DNA from: an uncultured Chthoniobacterales bacterium
Lineage (GTDB): Bacteria > Verrucomicrobiota > Verrucomicrobiia > Chthoniobacterales > CAKUMP01
Reading direction: 5' to 3'
Assembly (NCBI GenBank): GCA_934667795.1
Contig: CAKUMP010000088.1
Location: forward strand, 1 to 8,670
Length of the DNA: 8,670 nt
Shown: positions 1 to 7,494 of the stretch, piece by piece
Position numbering within the stretch: position 1 is the stretch's first letter
Layout of the letters: each line of letters starts with the position of its first letter
Translations under genes and position numbers: made by a program
The notes under the pieces: model-generated
The model's database searches: none
Seen by the model: the letters and a program-made list of their open reading frames with translations, nothing else
Told to the model about the DNA's origin: nothing

Positions 1-27
1 GCATCAGGAAATTTTCTCCCCCCAATT

Positions 28-2286
28 ATGGAAAACTGTGGCATGGAAAGAATGTTTGCGAATTTAAATGACGTGCAATACGCGCGTGTGGTCATTGACC
101 AGGGGGGCGAACGGGAATATGATTATGGAATACCCAAAGGTATGCGGGTCGAAGCAGGCATGCGGGTGAAGGTTCCGTTACGCAATCGTGAAGTGCTTGC
201 CACGGTCGTAGAAGTTTTGAATGACACCGATGCGGACGGCGTGAAATGGATCCGCCAGGTTCTTTCTCCGGATGGTCCTGTCATTCGTCCGGAGTTATTT
301 CGTCTGGCGCAGTGGATGGCCAATTACTATGCCTGCCCGTTAGGCGTTGCTTTGCGCGCGGTTGTGCCGGAAGTCATTTTGAAAGGTGCAATGAAACATA
401 AACAGCAATTGTTTGTGGAACTCGCTCCCGCATGGGAAGACGGTGATTTTGAAAAACTGCAAAAGCGTGCCCCCAAGCAAGCAATGGTCGTCGATTATTT
501 GAAAGGGATCGGGCATGCTGTCAGTATTTCTCAAGTACAAAAAATTACCGGACTGGGACATGCGGCGCTTCGCACCATGGAAAAAAAAGGGTTAGTTGTC
601 CTGCAGCAGGCCAAAATCCAGCGCGACCCACATGCGGAAGAAGAGTTTTTGCCTTCAAAGCCCATTTCCCTCAATGCAGACCAGCAGGCGGCGCTTCAGA
701 TGATCCAGACCGCGATCGATCAACCGGAAAAAGCCAAACCGGTTTTGCTTTTTGGTGTCACCGGAAGCGGAAAAACAGAAGTGTATTTACAAGCGATTGA
801 TCATACCTTGAAACAAAATAAGTCCGCGATTGTGCTGGTCCCGGAAATTGCTTTAACCCCTCAGACCGTCGAACGCTTTAAATCCCGTTTTTCAGACCAG
901 GAAAGCCAGGTCGCGGTGCTGCACAGTCATTTGTCTGCCGGTGAAAGGCATGATGAATGGCATAAAATCCATAGTGGTCAGGCACGCATTGTGATTGGTG
1001 CCCGAAGCGCCATTTTCGCACCGCTGCAAAATCTCGGGCTGATTGTGGTCGATGAAGAACATGAGCCATCCTATAAACAGGAAGAAGCACCACGTTATCA
1101 TGGACGTGATATTGCGGTCGTGCGCGCGCATTTGCAGTCCTGTGCGGTTGTGTTGGGAAGTGCCACTCCGGCATTTGAAAGTTACCAGAATGCGGAGAGT
1201 AATAAATATCAGCTCGCGCTCCTGAAAAAACGGGTCGATACCGCCCAGATGCCATTTATTCGTGTCATCGACATGCGCCTTCATGGAGGGAAAAATAATC
1301 CTGTCATCAGTGAACCGTTGCGACGCGCTGTGGAAGAACGTTTATCTCGCGGCGAACAGACCATTTTGTTTCTGAACCGACGCGGGTACAATACGTCTCT
1401 CACCTGCAACACTTGCGGGCATGTGTATGAGTGCCGGAACTGCAGCATTGCCATGACTTTTCACCGTGGCGCCAATCGCTTAAATTGCCACCTTTGTGGG
1501 CATGCGGAAATTGTTCCAAAAAAATGTATCGAATGTAAGGACCCGCAAATCCGCTATAGCGGGACCGGTACAGAAAAAGTCGAAGAGCTCGTCGCAAAAA
1601 TTTTCCCTCAAGCAAAAATTGCCAGAATGGATGCGGATGCCATGACCCGTAAGGAAGCGTATCGGGAAACGCTCGGGGCTTTCCGGGTGGGAAAAACCGA
1701 TATTCTGGTCGGCACCCAAATGATCGCCAAAGGGTTGCATTTTCCAAATGTGACGTTGGTGGGGATCATCAATGCGGATTTGACCCTGCATTTACCGGAT
1801 TTTCGTGCGGGTGAGCGGACATTTCAGTTGTTGACGCAGGTTGCTGGGCGTGCGGGACGAGGCGATGTGCCGGGCGAGGTTTTTATTCAAAGCCATACCC
1901 CCTTTCATCCGGCGATTCAATTTTCCCGACGTCATGAATATGAAGAATATTTCCAGCAGGAGAAAGAATTTCGGGAACAATGGGATTATCCGCCATTTTC
2001 GCACATGGTTTTACTGCACGTGCGTTCCATCCATGAAGAGCGAGCAGAATTTTTTGCCGAAACGTTACAAAAAAACCTCGCCCAGGATCTGCCTGAAGGG
2101 TGTTTTCTGGGAGAGCCCGCCCCCGCTCCCATTCCCAAATTAAAGGGCCAACACCGGTTTCATGTTTCTTTACGCACAAAATCCATCCTGCGCCTGAGCC
2201 GTCACATCCGCACCGTTCTCCAAAAACTCCCCCTGCCGGAAGAAGTCTTTATCGCGGTCGATGTGGACCCTTACCAGTTGATGTAG
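28..2286 (+). CDS. priA: Primosomal protein N' (replication restart helicase PriA)
   Basis: PriA is a 3'-to-5' superfamily 2 DNA helicase that recognises abandoned replication forks and reloads the replicative helicase. The 752-residue length is normal for the family. The N-terminal part (about residues 15-115) fits the 3'-DNA-end-binding domain, followed by a winged-helix stretch. The helicase core shows Walker A GVTGSGKT (243-250), motif II DEEH (342-345) and GSAT (377-380). Eight cysteines typical of the PriA zinc region are all present: 460, 463, 469, 472, 487, 490, 500 and 503. The conserved stretch GTQMIAKGLHFP (562-573) and the motif VI region QVAGRAGRG (604-612) are intact, and the C-terminal domain runs to the end. 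No frameshift is seen. The start is uncertain: ATG at 28 gives the longest form but has pyrimidine-rich DNA just upstream; in-frame ATGs at 43 and 52 are alternatives. The M42 peptidase gene follows after 54 bases on the same strand. Confidence 0.97.
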   Translation: MENCGMERMFANLNDVQYARVVIDQGGEREYDYGIPKGMRVEAGMRVKVPLRNREVLATVVEVLNDTDADGVKWIRQVLSPDGPVIRPELFRLAQWMANYYACPLGVALRAVVPEVILKGAMKHKQQLFVELAPAWEDGDFEKLQKRAPKQAMVVDYLKGIGHAVSISQVQKITGLGHAALRTMEKKGLVVLQQAKIQRDPHAEEEFLPSKPISLNADQQAALQMIQTAIDQPEKAKPVLLFGVTGSGKTEVYLQAIDHTLKQNKSAIVLVPEIALTPQTVERFKSRFSDQESQVAVLHSHLSAGERHDEWHKIHSGQARIVIGARSAIFAPLQNLGLIVVDEEHEPSYKQEEAPRYHGRDIAVVRAHLQSCAVVLGSATPAFESYQNAESNKYQLALLKKRVDTAQMPFIRVIDMRLHGGKNNPVISEPLRRAVEERLSRGEQTILFLNRRGYNTSLTCNTCGHVYECRNCSIAMTFHRGANRLNCHLCGHAEIVPKKCIECKDPQIRYSGTGTEKVEELVAKIFPQAKIARMDADAMTRKEAYRETLGAFRVGKTDILVGTQMIAKGLHFPNVTLVGIINADLTLHLPDFRAGERTFQLLTQVAGRAGRGDVPGEVFIQSHTPFHPAIQFSRRHEYEEYFQQEKEFREQWDYPPFSHMVLLHVRSIHEERAEFFAETLQKNLAQDLPEGCFLGEPAPAPIPKLKGQHRFHVSLRTKSILRLSRHIRTVLQKLPLPEEVFIAVDVDPYQLM

Positions 2287-2305
2287 CGTTCGTTTATGTG
2301 AATAG

Positions 2306-2334
2306 TTGTCAATTTTTGAAAAGTCGGCTATTTG
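2306..2334 (+). promoter_or_regulatory. Possible promoter for the M42 peptidase gene
   Basis: In the 54-base gap after priA, TTGTCA (2306-2311) is followed after exactly 17 bases by TATTTG (2329-2334). The first hexamer resembles a -35 box (5 of 6 to TTGACA); the second is a weak -10. Transcription from it would begin about at the ATG at 2341, giving a leaderless mRNA. This agrees with the lack of a Shine-Dalgarno sequence there, but the match is modest and read-through from priA is equally possible. Confidence 0.25.
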
Positions 2335-2340
2335 TGAAAT

Positions 2341-3414
2341 ATGTCCACATCCACATTTACTTGTCCGGAATTTTTGAAAGACCTTCTCGATGCACGCTCA
2401 CCTTCTGGGTATGAGTTTGAAGCACAAAAAGTTTACGATCGTCATATGGAAAATGCTGCAGATCGTTATGATCGCGACGCATTGGGGAATCGTTTTGCCT
2501 GGCTCCGCCCGGATGCCGACCCGATTGTTTTATTTGCCGGACATATCGATGAGTTAGGCCTGCAGGTGACGTATATCAACAAGGAAGGGTATTTGTATTT
2601 TGATACCATCGGCGGACACGATAAAGTGATGATTCCCGGCCGGCGTGTTATTCTGGAAACGCAACACGGGAAAATTGCCGGAGTCACCGGAAAACGGGCC
2701 GTCCATTTAATGAATGAAGAGGATCGGAAAAAAGTCCCTCAAATTCATGAAATGTGGATCGATATCGGGGTCAGTTCCCGGGAAGAAGCACAAAAACTGG
2801 TGCAAATCGGGGATGTGGCGACCTACGACATGGGATTCCAGCATTTGCGAGGCAGCCTGGCAACCGCACGTGCCATGGATGACAAAGTCGGTGCGTACAT
2901 TTGCGGAGAAGCCTTACGCCGTCTGGCAGCGGATCGGCAGGATTTGAAAGCGGGCGTGGTCGCAGTTGCCACGACCCAGGAGGAAATTGGCACACGTGGT
3001 GCGATGGTCGCCGCTTATTCCGCCAATCCCCATCTTTCCATCACCGTGGACGTCAGTCATGCCACGGACCACCCGGACACCGACCCGCGCAAGCATGGAG
3101 ATCTGCGTCTGGGAGGAGGGCCAGCCCTTTGTCGAGGAGCAAATATCAATCCGTTTATTCTGGAACGCCTGATTCAGTGTGCGGAAAAAGAAAATATCCC
3201 GTACCAGATGGAAGCCGACCCACGTCCGACCGGGACCGATGCACGCGCGATCCAGATGGCGCGTGGAGGAATTGCCACCGGACTCGTCTGCATCCCGTTG
3301 CGTTACATGCACACGCCCTGTGAAATCGTCGATCTTCAGGATGTCGAAAATGCGATCCGGCTGTTAGTGGCATTCACGCGCTCTCTGCAGCCAGGCGAGC
3401 ACGGGATCTGGTAG
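2341..3414 (+). CDS. M42-family (glutamyl aminopeptidase / CelM-like) metallopeptidase
   Basis: This 357-residue protein has the sequence pattern of the M42 family, cytosolic dinuclear-metal aminopeptidases that commonly form large tetrahedral particles and trim short peptides. All the expected active-site residues are visible: His68 in AGHIDE with catalytic Asp70, bridging Asp180 in MDDKVG, the catalytic/ligand pair Glu214-Glu215 in TTQEEIG, Asp237 in VDVSHATD, and His324 in RYMHTP. The segment between about residues 75 and 165 fits the small beta-rich domain inserted in M42 enzymes. There is no signal peptide or membrane segment, so a cytoplasmic location is expected. Family members were once annotated as endoglucanase M; that label is not supported by the motifs. 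Substrate preference cannot be read from the sequence. The ATG at 2341 places the LLDARSPSGYE motif at the usual distance from the N-terminus. It lacks a Shine-Dalgarno sequence. It may be co-transcribed with priA or have its own promoter. Confidence 0.93.
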   Translation: MSTSTFTCPEFLKDLLDARSPSGYEFEAQKVYDRHMENAADRYDRDALGNRFAWLRPDADPIVLFAGHIDELGLQVTYINKEGYLYFDTIGGHDKVMIPGRRVILETQHGKIAGVTGKRAVHLMNEEDRKKVPQIHEMWIDIGVSSREEAQKLVQIGDVATYDMGFQHLRGSLATARAMDDKVGAYICGEALRRLAADRQDLKAGVVAVATTQEEIGTRGAMVAAYSANPHLSITVDVSHATDHPDTDPRKHGDLRLGGGPALCRGANINPFILERLIQCAEKENIPYQMEADPRPTGTDARAIQMARGGIATGLVCIPLRYMHTPCEIVDLQDVENAIRLLVAFTRSLQPGEHGIW

Positions 3415-3511
3415 AAATTCCACGCAAATACCCTCCGTATTATCTTGCCTTCGTGTGAGACATTCGTCCCGGGTATCCATTACCAACAGCCCCGCACTTT
3501 CTCGATCACAT

Positions 3512-3952
3512 TTAACCCGAAATAGGCACCTGCAAACCAGCAGCTTTCGCCAAGTCCGTCTGGCGTTTGTCGAACGTGAGAAAATCCCTCACACCAAGCA
3601 CCAGTGCCTGCGCGACGTGGAAAATGTCGAGCGAGCGGATTCCAAGCGTCATCGTGTGAACTTCGCTCAACCATTTGGCTTCTTCGGTAGCTCTGATGGG
3701 CGACACAGCCACCCTTTCGTAACGATGACTGACAAGAAGACTATCTATATCCATCAATACTTTTCTGCATTCGATCTCGCTGATTTCCTTACGAAAAACC
3801 CGTAATCGCATGGCATTGGAAAATTCAAGATCATGCAACCATGTCCAGACAAGCGATTGTTTTTCTTGGTGCATTATAAAAGCGATGGCGTTGTCCGTAT
3901 TCGCATCCCTACTGTGCAAAGAAACCAGAAATCCGGTGTCGCAATACAACAT
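3512..3952 (-). CDS. vapC: PIN-domain toxin, VapC-like ribonuclease
   Basis: This small protein (146 residues from ATG at 3952) has the complete PIN-domain acidic set, numbered from that ATG: Asp5 in YCDTGFLVSL, Glu43 in LEFSNAMRLR, Asp109 in IRSLDIFHVAQA and Asp128 in FLTFDKRQ. PIN toxins of type II toxin-antitoxin systems are Mg-dependent endoribonucleases that cut tRNA or rRNA and are held inactive by the partner encoded next to them. Here the Phd-family antitoxin gene lies directly upstream, and its TGA stop overlaps this ATG as TGATG. A GGGGAG ribosome-binding site sits 7 bases before the ATG. A GTG one codon upstream (3953-3955) is an alternative start that would add one residue. The gene converges with the M42 peptidase gene. 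The RNA target is unknown. The domain assignment is secure from the four acidic positions and the antitoxin neighbour. Confidence 0.9.
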   Translation of the reverse strand: MLYCDTGFLVSLHSRDANTDNAIAFIMHQEKQSLVWTWLHDLEFSNAMRLRVFRKEISEIECRKVLMDIDSLLVSHRYERVAVSPIRATEEAKWLSEVHTMTLGIRSLDIFHVAQALVLGVRDFLTFDKRQTDLAKAAGLQVPISG

Positions 3953-4200
3953 CACCGGTCTCCCCGATCGTAGGTCATAAGCTCTGTTCCCGTCGTCGGC
4001 ATCTTTCGATCACCGAATATCTCTTTCAACCGTGCGGCGTAATCATAAGTCTCAAGTTCCCTGTTTTTCTCTGGTTGTGGCGGGGAAAGCACGGCTATCA
4101 CTCGATTGTGACGCGTGATTTCGATTGTTTCTCCCTGCTCCACCCGATCAAGGATAGAGGCGGTAGCGTGTTTTAATTCGCGTGCGTTTGCCTTTCTCAT
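3952..4200 (-). CDS. Phd/YefM-family antitoxin
   Basis: This 82-residue protein is the antitoxin partner of the PIN toxin. Its first 42 residues follow the Phd/YefM pattern: ANARELKHATASILDRVEQG, then ETIEITRHNRVIAVLSPP, that is, the helix-turn and beta-strand fold that dimerises and binds operator DNA. The remainder (about 43-82) is charged and probably wraps around the toxin active site, as in other family members. I chose the ATG at 4198-4200 because the family homology begins there; the open frame runs upstream to 4293, but those 31 extra residues look unlike the family and would cross the palindrome and the putative promoter. No Shine-Dalgarno sequence precedes the ATG. The TGA stop shares a base with the toxin ATG. 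Antitoxins of this family usually repress their own promoter, with the toxin as co-repressor; the adjacent palindrome fits that role. Confidence 0.9.
   Translation of the reverse strand: MRKANARELKHATASILDRVEQGETIEITRHNRVIAVLSPPQPEKNRELETYDYAARLKEIFGDRKMPTTGTELMTYDRGDR
3960..3965 (-). promoter_or_regulatory. Ribosome binding site of the PIN toxin
   Basis: GGGGAG on the - strand lies inside the last codons of the antitoxin gene, 7 bases before the toxin ATG at 3952 and 4 bases before the alternative GTG at 3955. The spacing favours the ATG. It is the clearest Shine-Dalgarno sequence I found in the window. Its position in the antitoxin reading frame suggests coupled translation of the two proteins. 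Confidence 0.6.
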
Positions 4201-4226
4201 GATGTGACACAATAATGTAACACATC
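4201..4226. promoter_or_regulatory. Interrupted palindrome, probable operator of the toxin-antitoxin operon
   Basis: A 26-bp inverted repeat abuts the antitoxin start codon. Outer arms GATGTG and CACATC pair perfectly; after two mismatched bases on each side the inner arms ACA-TA and TA-TGT pair again apart from one position. In all, 10 of 13 base pairs are symmetric. The position over the putative -10 element and at the start codon fits autorepression by a Phd-type dimer. Binding itself is inferred. Confidence 0.6.
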
Positions 4227-4237
4227 CGCTCAAGCAA
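4209..4237 (-). promoter_or_regulatory. Possible promoter of the antitoxin-toxin operon
   Basis: On the - strand TTGCTT (4232-4237) and TATTGT (4209-4214) are separated by 17 bases. Each matches the sigma-70 consensus at 4 of 6 positions. The -10 lies within the palindrome, so a bound repressor would block it. Transcription would start close to the ATG, consistent with the missing Shine-Dalgarno sequence. A CTGCTT at 4236-4241 is an alternative -35. Confidence 0.35.
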
Positions 4238-4268
4238 GCAGTTATTGCAGGATGAGGAAGATTGCTTG
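4231..4268. repeat. Seven-base inverted repeat between the helicase and antitoxin genes
   Basis: CAAGCAA (4231-4237) and TTGCTTG (4262-4268) are perfect complements separated by 24 bases. They lie in the 89-base gap between the helicase stop and the antitoxin start. No T-run follows the stem on the - strand, so it does not look like an intrinsic terminator. It overlaps the possible -35 box and may be chance. Confidence 0.3.
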
Positions 4269-4289
4269 AAAAACTCATGGCCGAAACAA

Positions 4290-7200
4290 TCACCCCACCC
4301 GAGTTTCTTCCAGCAATGCTGCCGGTACAGGGTGCTCCAGTTCCCAGATCATGGAAATTGGACGGTCATTTTCGTAATGAATCAAATCTTTTACCGGCCC
4401 CAGAAAAATAAAAGGAGCGGTCTCTCCTTCCGTACGTTTTTCCGCCCGTGCAAAGAAAAGAATCGTATATCCTCGCTCCTTGAAATGAATATAATTCCGC
4501 CCGGTACTACTCGCTTGCGTGATAGACGACTGACTCTCCCAATGTAATCTGGTACGACTGATCAGATAATCCTTATACCGAGTCGTCGGAGCAAAATCTT
4601 TTTTTTCTTTTTTGAATGTAACGAGATGAATGTAAATCGACTGCTCCCGCAAATGGATCACCCCTGTCCCGCTCGGACCGGGACTCTGAATGGTTGCCAG
4701 GCCAAATGCCGCATTGATTTCAAATAATCCATATGCGCCATGAAGATTCAACGCAATATTTCCCGGAAGCTCCAACCTGCTCTGAGGATACGCCTGCACA
4801 CTTTGACGCCATTCTACAATTTCTCCCAAATCCTCCATCACGCTTGGATTTGTCCGCAATTGCGCAATCGATTCTTCATAGGTTTTCACACTACAAGCCT
4901 CTCCCTTTTTTCCCCACAACACATAATGCAGCGCCGCTTTTTCCTCTTCACTATATTTTTCTGCATCCCAGGGTTCTTCCGGCTTTAAACAGCTTAAATC
5001 CGCCATTTGCTTTAATAACCTTTGGTCCGTGCGCAAACAAATCCGACGTAATGCTTTTCTTTTATCCTGAATATCCGGGTCCTCCGGCAAAGACTGATTC
5101 AAAGCAACGCTTTTCCATTCCGACCAGGTTCTGGTTCTTAAAATCTCCAACGGAGCAAGCTTTGTTTCTTCCACAAAACTGGCAAAACTCAAAGGGCGTC
5201 CCGTCCCGGAAGTAAATGTCCGAATTGCTTCCGGAATAAAATTTTTTAGATTTCCGAGGCTTTGACGGATATTTTGTAAAATGCGTTCCCGCGCCACCCG
5301 CTCCAACAGGATATTACACCCGGGAGGCAAACTGGGGAAATCACGTTCTACTTCCTGGTCAATCCTCTGGCGCTGGTTTCGTAACAAAGCGCTAAATTTC
5401 CGATCCAGGCGATATTTAGGATGTGATTGCCCTACAAAATCCAATACGGTCAAGCATTCTTTTTCCGGAGCATGACGCAACCCACGGCCTAATTGCTGCA
5501 AAAATACCGTGAGACTTTCCGTAGGACGTAAAAACAACACCATGTTTATTTCCGGAACATCCACCCCCTCACTGAAAACATCAACCGTAAAAAGAAAAGA
5601 AATGTTTCCGGAACGAAATTCCTGAATCCTTTGATTTCGGTCCGCACCCGGAGTTTTTCCTAAAATCACTTCCGCACAATATCCCGCTTGCCGGAATTTT
5701 TCCGCCATGAATTCCGCATGCGCTACACTCACACAAAATCCTACCGCACGTACCTCCTCCAGATTCGGCTGGTATCGATGCATGCTGTCCAAAATCAAAT
5801 CCACACGCTCTAATGCCCGCAAATGATCCCCCGTATATACTTTCGTTAGAGCATTGATATCATACTTGCCGTTCAGCCAAAATTCTTCCCCTGATATGTC
5901 CACAGAATCTGAAATTCCAAAATAATGAAACGGACAAAGTAACTTTTCTTCCAATGCTTCCGGTAAACGAATTTCCGCAGCAAACCGATGATCAAAATCA
6001 CCCAAAATAGATTCCCCATCCATACGTTCCGGAGTTGCTGTCAATCCGAGTAAAATTTCCGGCTGAAAATAATCAAACAAAGGACGATAACTGGAAGCAG
6101 AAGCATGATGCGCTTCATCCAAAATAAGAAACCGATAATGTTTACCTCCCCATCGCTCCCATAACTTCCGGCTCTCCAAACTCTGAATGGACGCAAAAAC
6201 ATAATCCCATTCCTTCGGTACTTCTCCATCCACCAACATTTCCCCAAAATTCTGATCTCGAAGCACCGAACGAAAACAACAGCGCGCCTGATACAAAATT
6301 TCTTTATTATGTGCCACAAAAAGCAAACGGGAATCACGCCCGTTTTTTTGACAAAATCGGGCATAATCAAATGCCGCAATCACGGTTTTTCCTGTTCCCG
6401 TGGCTGCAATTACAAGATTTTTGAAAGAACCCGCATCTCTCGCTGCTGTTAATGCCTCCAATATCCGTTCTTGAAAAACATATGGACGGATATCCGCAAA
6501 AAACATCCGCTCCATTCCTTTGTCCTTATTTCTCGCGCGGGTAATCGCTCTCCGGAACAGGTCAGGATCCTGCCAGTCATACAAAACAAATTCTTCACGA
6601 GCCCAGTATGTCTCAAACTCCGCAAAAAACTTGCTCATAATATGTCCCATATCCTGGGACGTAATTTTAACCGTCCACTCCAGTCCGCTGGTCATCGCAG
6701 CTCCAGACATATTTGCCGACCCTATATAGGCCGTCGAAAACCCGCTCTTTCGCACAAAATGATAGGCCTTTGCATGAAGCCGTGTTCGCTCGGTATCATA
6801 GGAAACTTTTACCTGAATCCCCTGCTTTTTTGCCAGCCACTCTATTGCTTCCGGGTCCGACGCCCCCATATAGGAAGTGGTAATAATCCGAACTGGTATC
6901 TTACGGTCAACCAGATTTTCAAAAGCCGGCTGCAGCAAACGCAGTCCCGACCATTTAATAAATGAAACGAGTATATCCACCTGATCTGCACTTTTCATCT
7001 CCGTGCGCAATTCACTCTCCAATTGCGGCTCTTCCCTGGAACCGGTAAACAAACTGCTCATTCGTAAAGAACTTTCAGGACGAGGTAACGCCGCAAACGA
7101 TTCATCCACACGAATCTCTTTCAAAATGTGCGGCGCGTCTATATGCAATAATTTTTTCCGCTTTGTGTACTCTAAACCATCTTCCGCAGACAAAAGCTCA

Positions 7201-7421
7201 ATTAAACGATTCAAAACTTCTACACGTTTCGCAGAAGCCAGAATCGGCAATGCCTGTTTCAATATCAGGAACAAAAACTGACTGTATGTATGCGGAGCAC
7301 TTTCATCCTCTATCTTTTCAAATGTCTTGAGAAGCTCCGGGTAGTTCTTCAACACCTCCGCCATCTCTTCATCTATCGGCTGCTCATACAAACCTGGAGG
7401 AAGTGGATGTTCAGAAGCCAT
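4290..7421 (-). CDS. PLD-nuclease / SF2 helicase / DUF3427 fusion protein
   Basis: This 1043-residue protein joins three modules. A helical N-terminus leads into a phospholipase D-like nuclease domain (about 110-285) with HAK (His216, Lys218) and GSANMSG (234-240), a single HxK...N active-site set. A superfamily 2 helicase follows: QxxR-like RPYVFQERI (about 312-320), Walker A AATGTGKT (339-346, Lys345), DEAH (435-438), TAT (461-463), and motif VI QQLGRGLR (642-649). After a helical linker, the last about 180 residues fit DUF3427, with conserved-looking FAPTTRYKDYLIS (943-955) and LHWESQS (959-965). This architecture is a known widespread bacterial family, usually annotated only as helicase or DUF3427 protein; its role is not firmly established, and DNA processing or defence is inference. 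Every catalytic motif is intact. ATG at 7421 was preferred to an in-frame TTG at 7427; neither has a Shine-Dalgarno sequence. The gene is clearly more AT-rich than its neighbours, suggesting acquisition. Confidence 0.9.
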   Translation of the reverse strand: MASEHPLPPGLYEQPIDEEMAEVLKNYPELLKTFEKIEDESAPHTYSQFLFLILKQALPILASAKRVEVLNRLIELLSAEDGLEYTKRKKLLHIDAPHILKEIRVDESFAALPRPESSLRMSSLFTGSREEPQLESELRTEMKSADQVDILVSFIKWSGLRLLQPAFENLVDRKIPVRIITTSYMGASDPEAIEWLAKKQGIQVKVSYDTERTRLHAKAYHFVRKSGFSTAYIGSANMSGAAMTSGLEWTVKITSQDMGHIMSKFFAEFETYWAREEFVLYDWQDPDLFRRAITRARNKDKGMERMFFADIRPYVFQERILEALTAARDAGSFKNLVIAATGTGKTVIAAFDYARFCQKNGRDSRLLFVAHNKEILYQARCCFRSVLRDQNFGEMLVDGEVPKEWDYVFASIQSLESRKLWERWGGKHYRFLILDEAHHASASSYRPLFDYFQPEILLGLTATPERMDGESILGDFDHRFAAEIRLPEALEEKLLCPFHYFGISDSVDISGEEFWLNGKYDINALTKVYTGDHLRALERVDLILDSMHRYQPNLEEVRAVGFCVSVAHAEFMAEKFRQAGYCAEVILGKTPGADRNQRIQEFRSGNISFLFTVDVFSEGVDVPEINMVLFLRPTESLTVFLQQLGRGLRHAPEKECLTVLDFVGQSHPKYRLDRKFSALLRNQRQRIDQEVERDFPSLPPGCNILLERVARERILQNIRQSLGNLKNFIPEAIRTFTSGTGRPLSFASFVEETKLAPLEILRTRTWSEWKSVALNQSLPEDPDIQDKRKALRRICLRTDQRLLKQMADLSCLKPEEPWDAEKYSEEEKAALHYVLWGKKGEACSVKTYEESIAQLRTNPSVMEDLGEIVEWRQSVQAYPQSRLELPGNIALNLHGAYGLFEINAAFGLATIQSPGPSGTGVIHLREQSIYIHLVTFKKEKKDFAPTTRYKDYLISRTRLHWESQSSITQASSTGRNYIHFKERGYTILFFARAEKRTEGETAPFIFLGPVKDLIHYENDRPISMIWELEHPVPAALLEETRVG

Positions 7422-7461
7422 AGACAAAAACAGGGGGATATGAATTTCTCATGCCAAATTC

Positions 7462-7479
7462 CTTAAATGAATATTTAAG
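7462..7479. repeat. Inverted repeat upstream of the nuclease-helicase gene
   Basis: CTTAAATGAATATTTAAG has perfect 7-base arms around a 4-base centre, about 41 bases before the helicase ATG. It could be a repressor or activator site. In a region this AT-rich such a repeat can arise by chance. No promoter hexamers could be called confidently around it. Confidence 0.4.
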
Positions 7480-7494
7480 CTCTGAAAACATGTC

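Noticed and set aside
3421..3455. Imperfect hairpin in the convergent gap (CACG, CAA and AATAC pairing with GTATT, TTG and CGTG)
   Set aside because: Stems are short, broken by unpaired bases and without a T-run on either strand, so it does not qualify as a terminator.
3455..3805. 116-codon + strand open frame after the M42 gene
   Set aside because: It is antisense to the PIN toxin, whose catalytic residues are intact, and shows no recognisable domain.
4201..4293. N-terminal extension of the antitoxin frame by 31 residues
   Set aside because: The added residues do not resemble the Phd family and would cross the palindrome and the possible promoter; homology starts at the ATG at 4200.
4733..5215. 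160-codon + strand open frame opposite the helicase gene
   Set aside because: Proline- and phenylalanine-rich translation without any domain, lying entirely antisense to a gene with clear motifs; another of 164 codons at 6471-6965 was rejected for the same reason.
4290..7421. Assignment of the helicase to DISARM, Mokosh or another named defence system
   Set aside because: The partner genes of those systems are absent here and the domain order or C-terminal domain differs from what I know of them.
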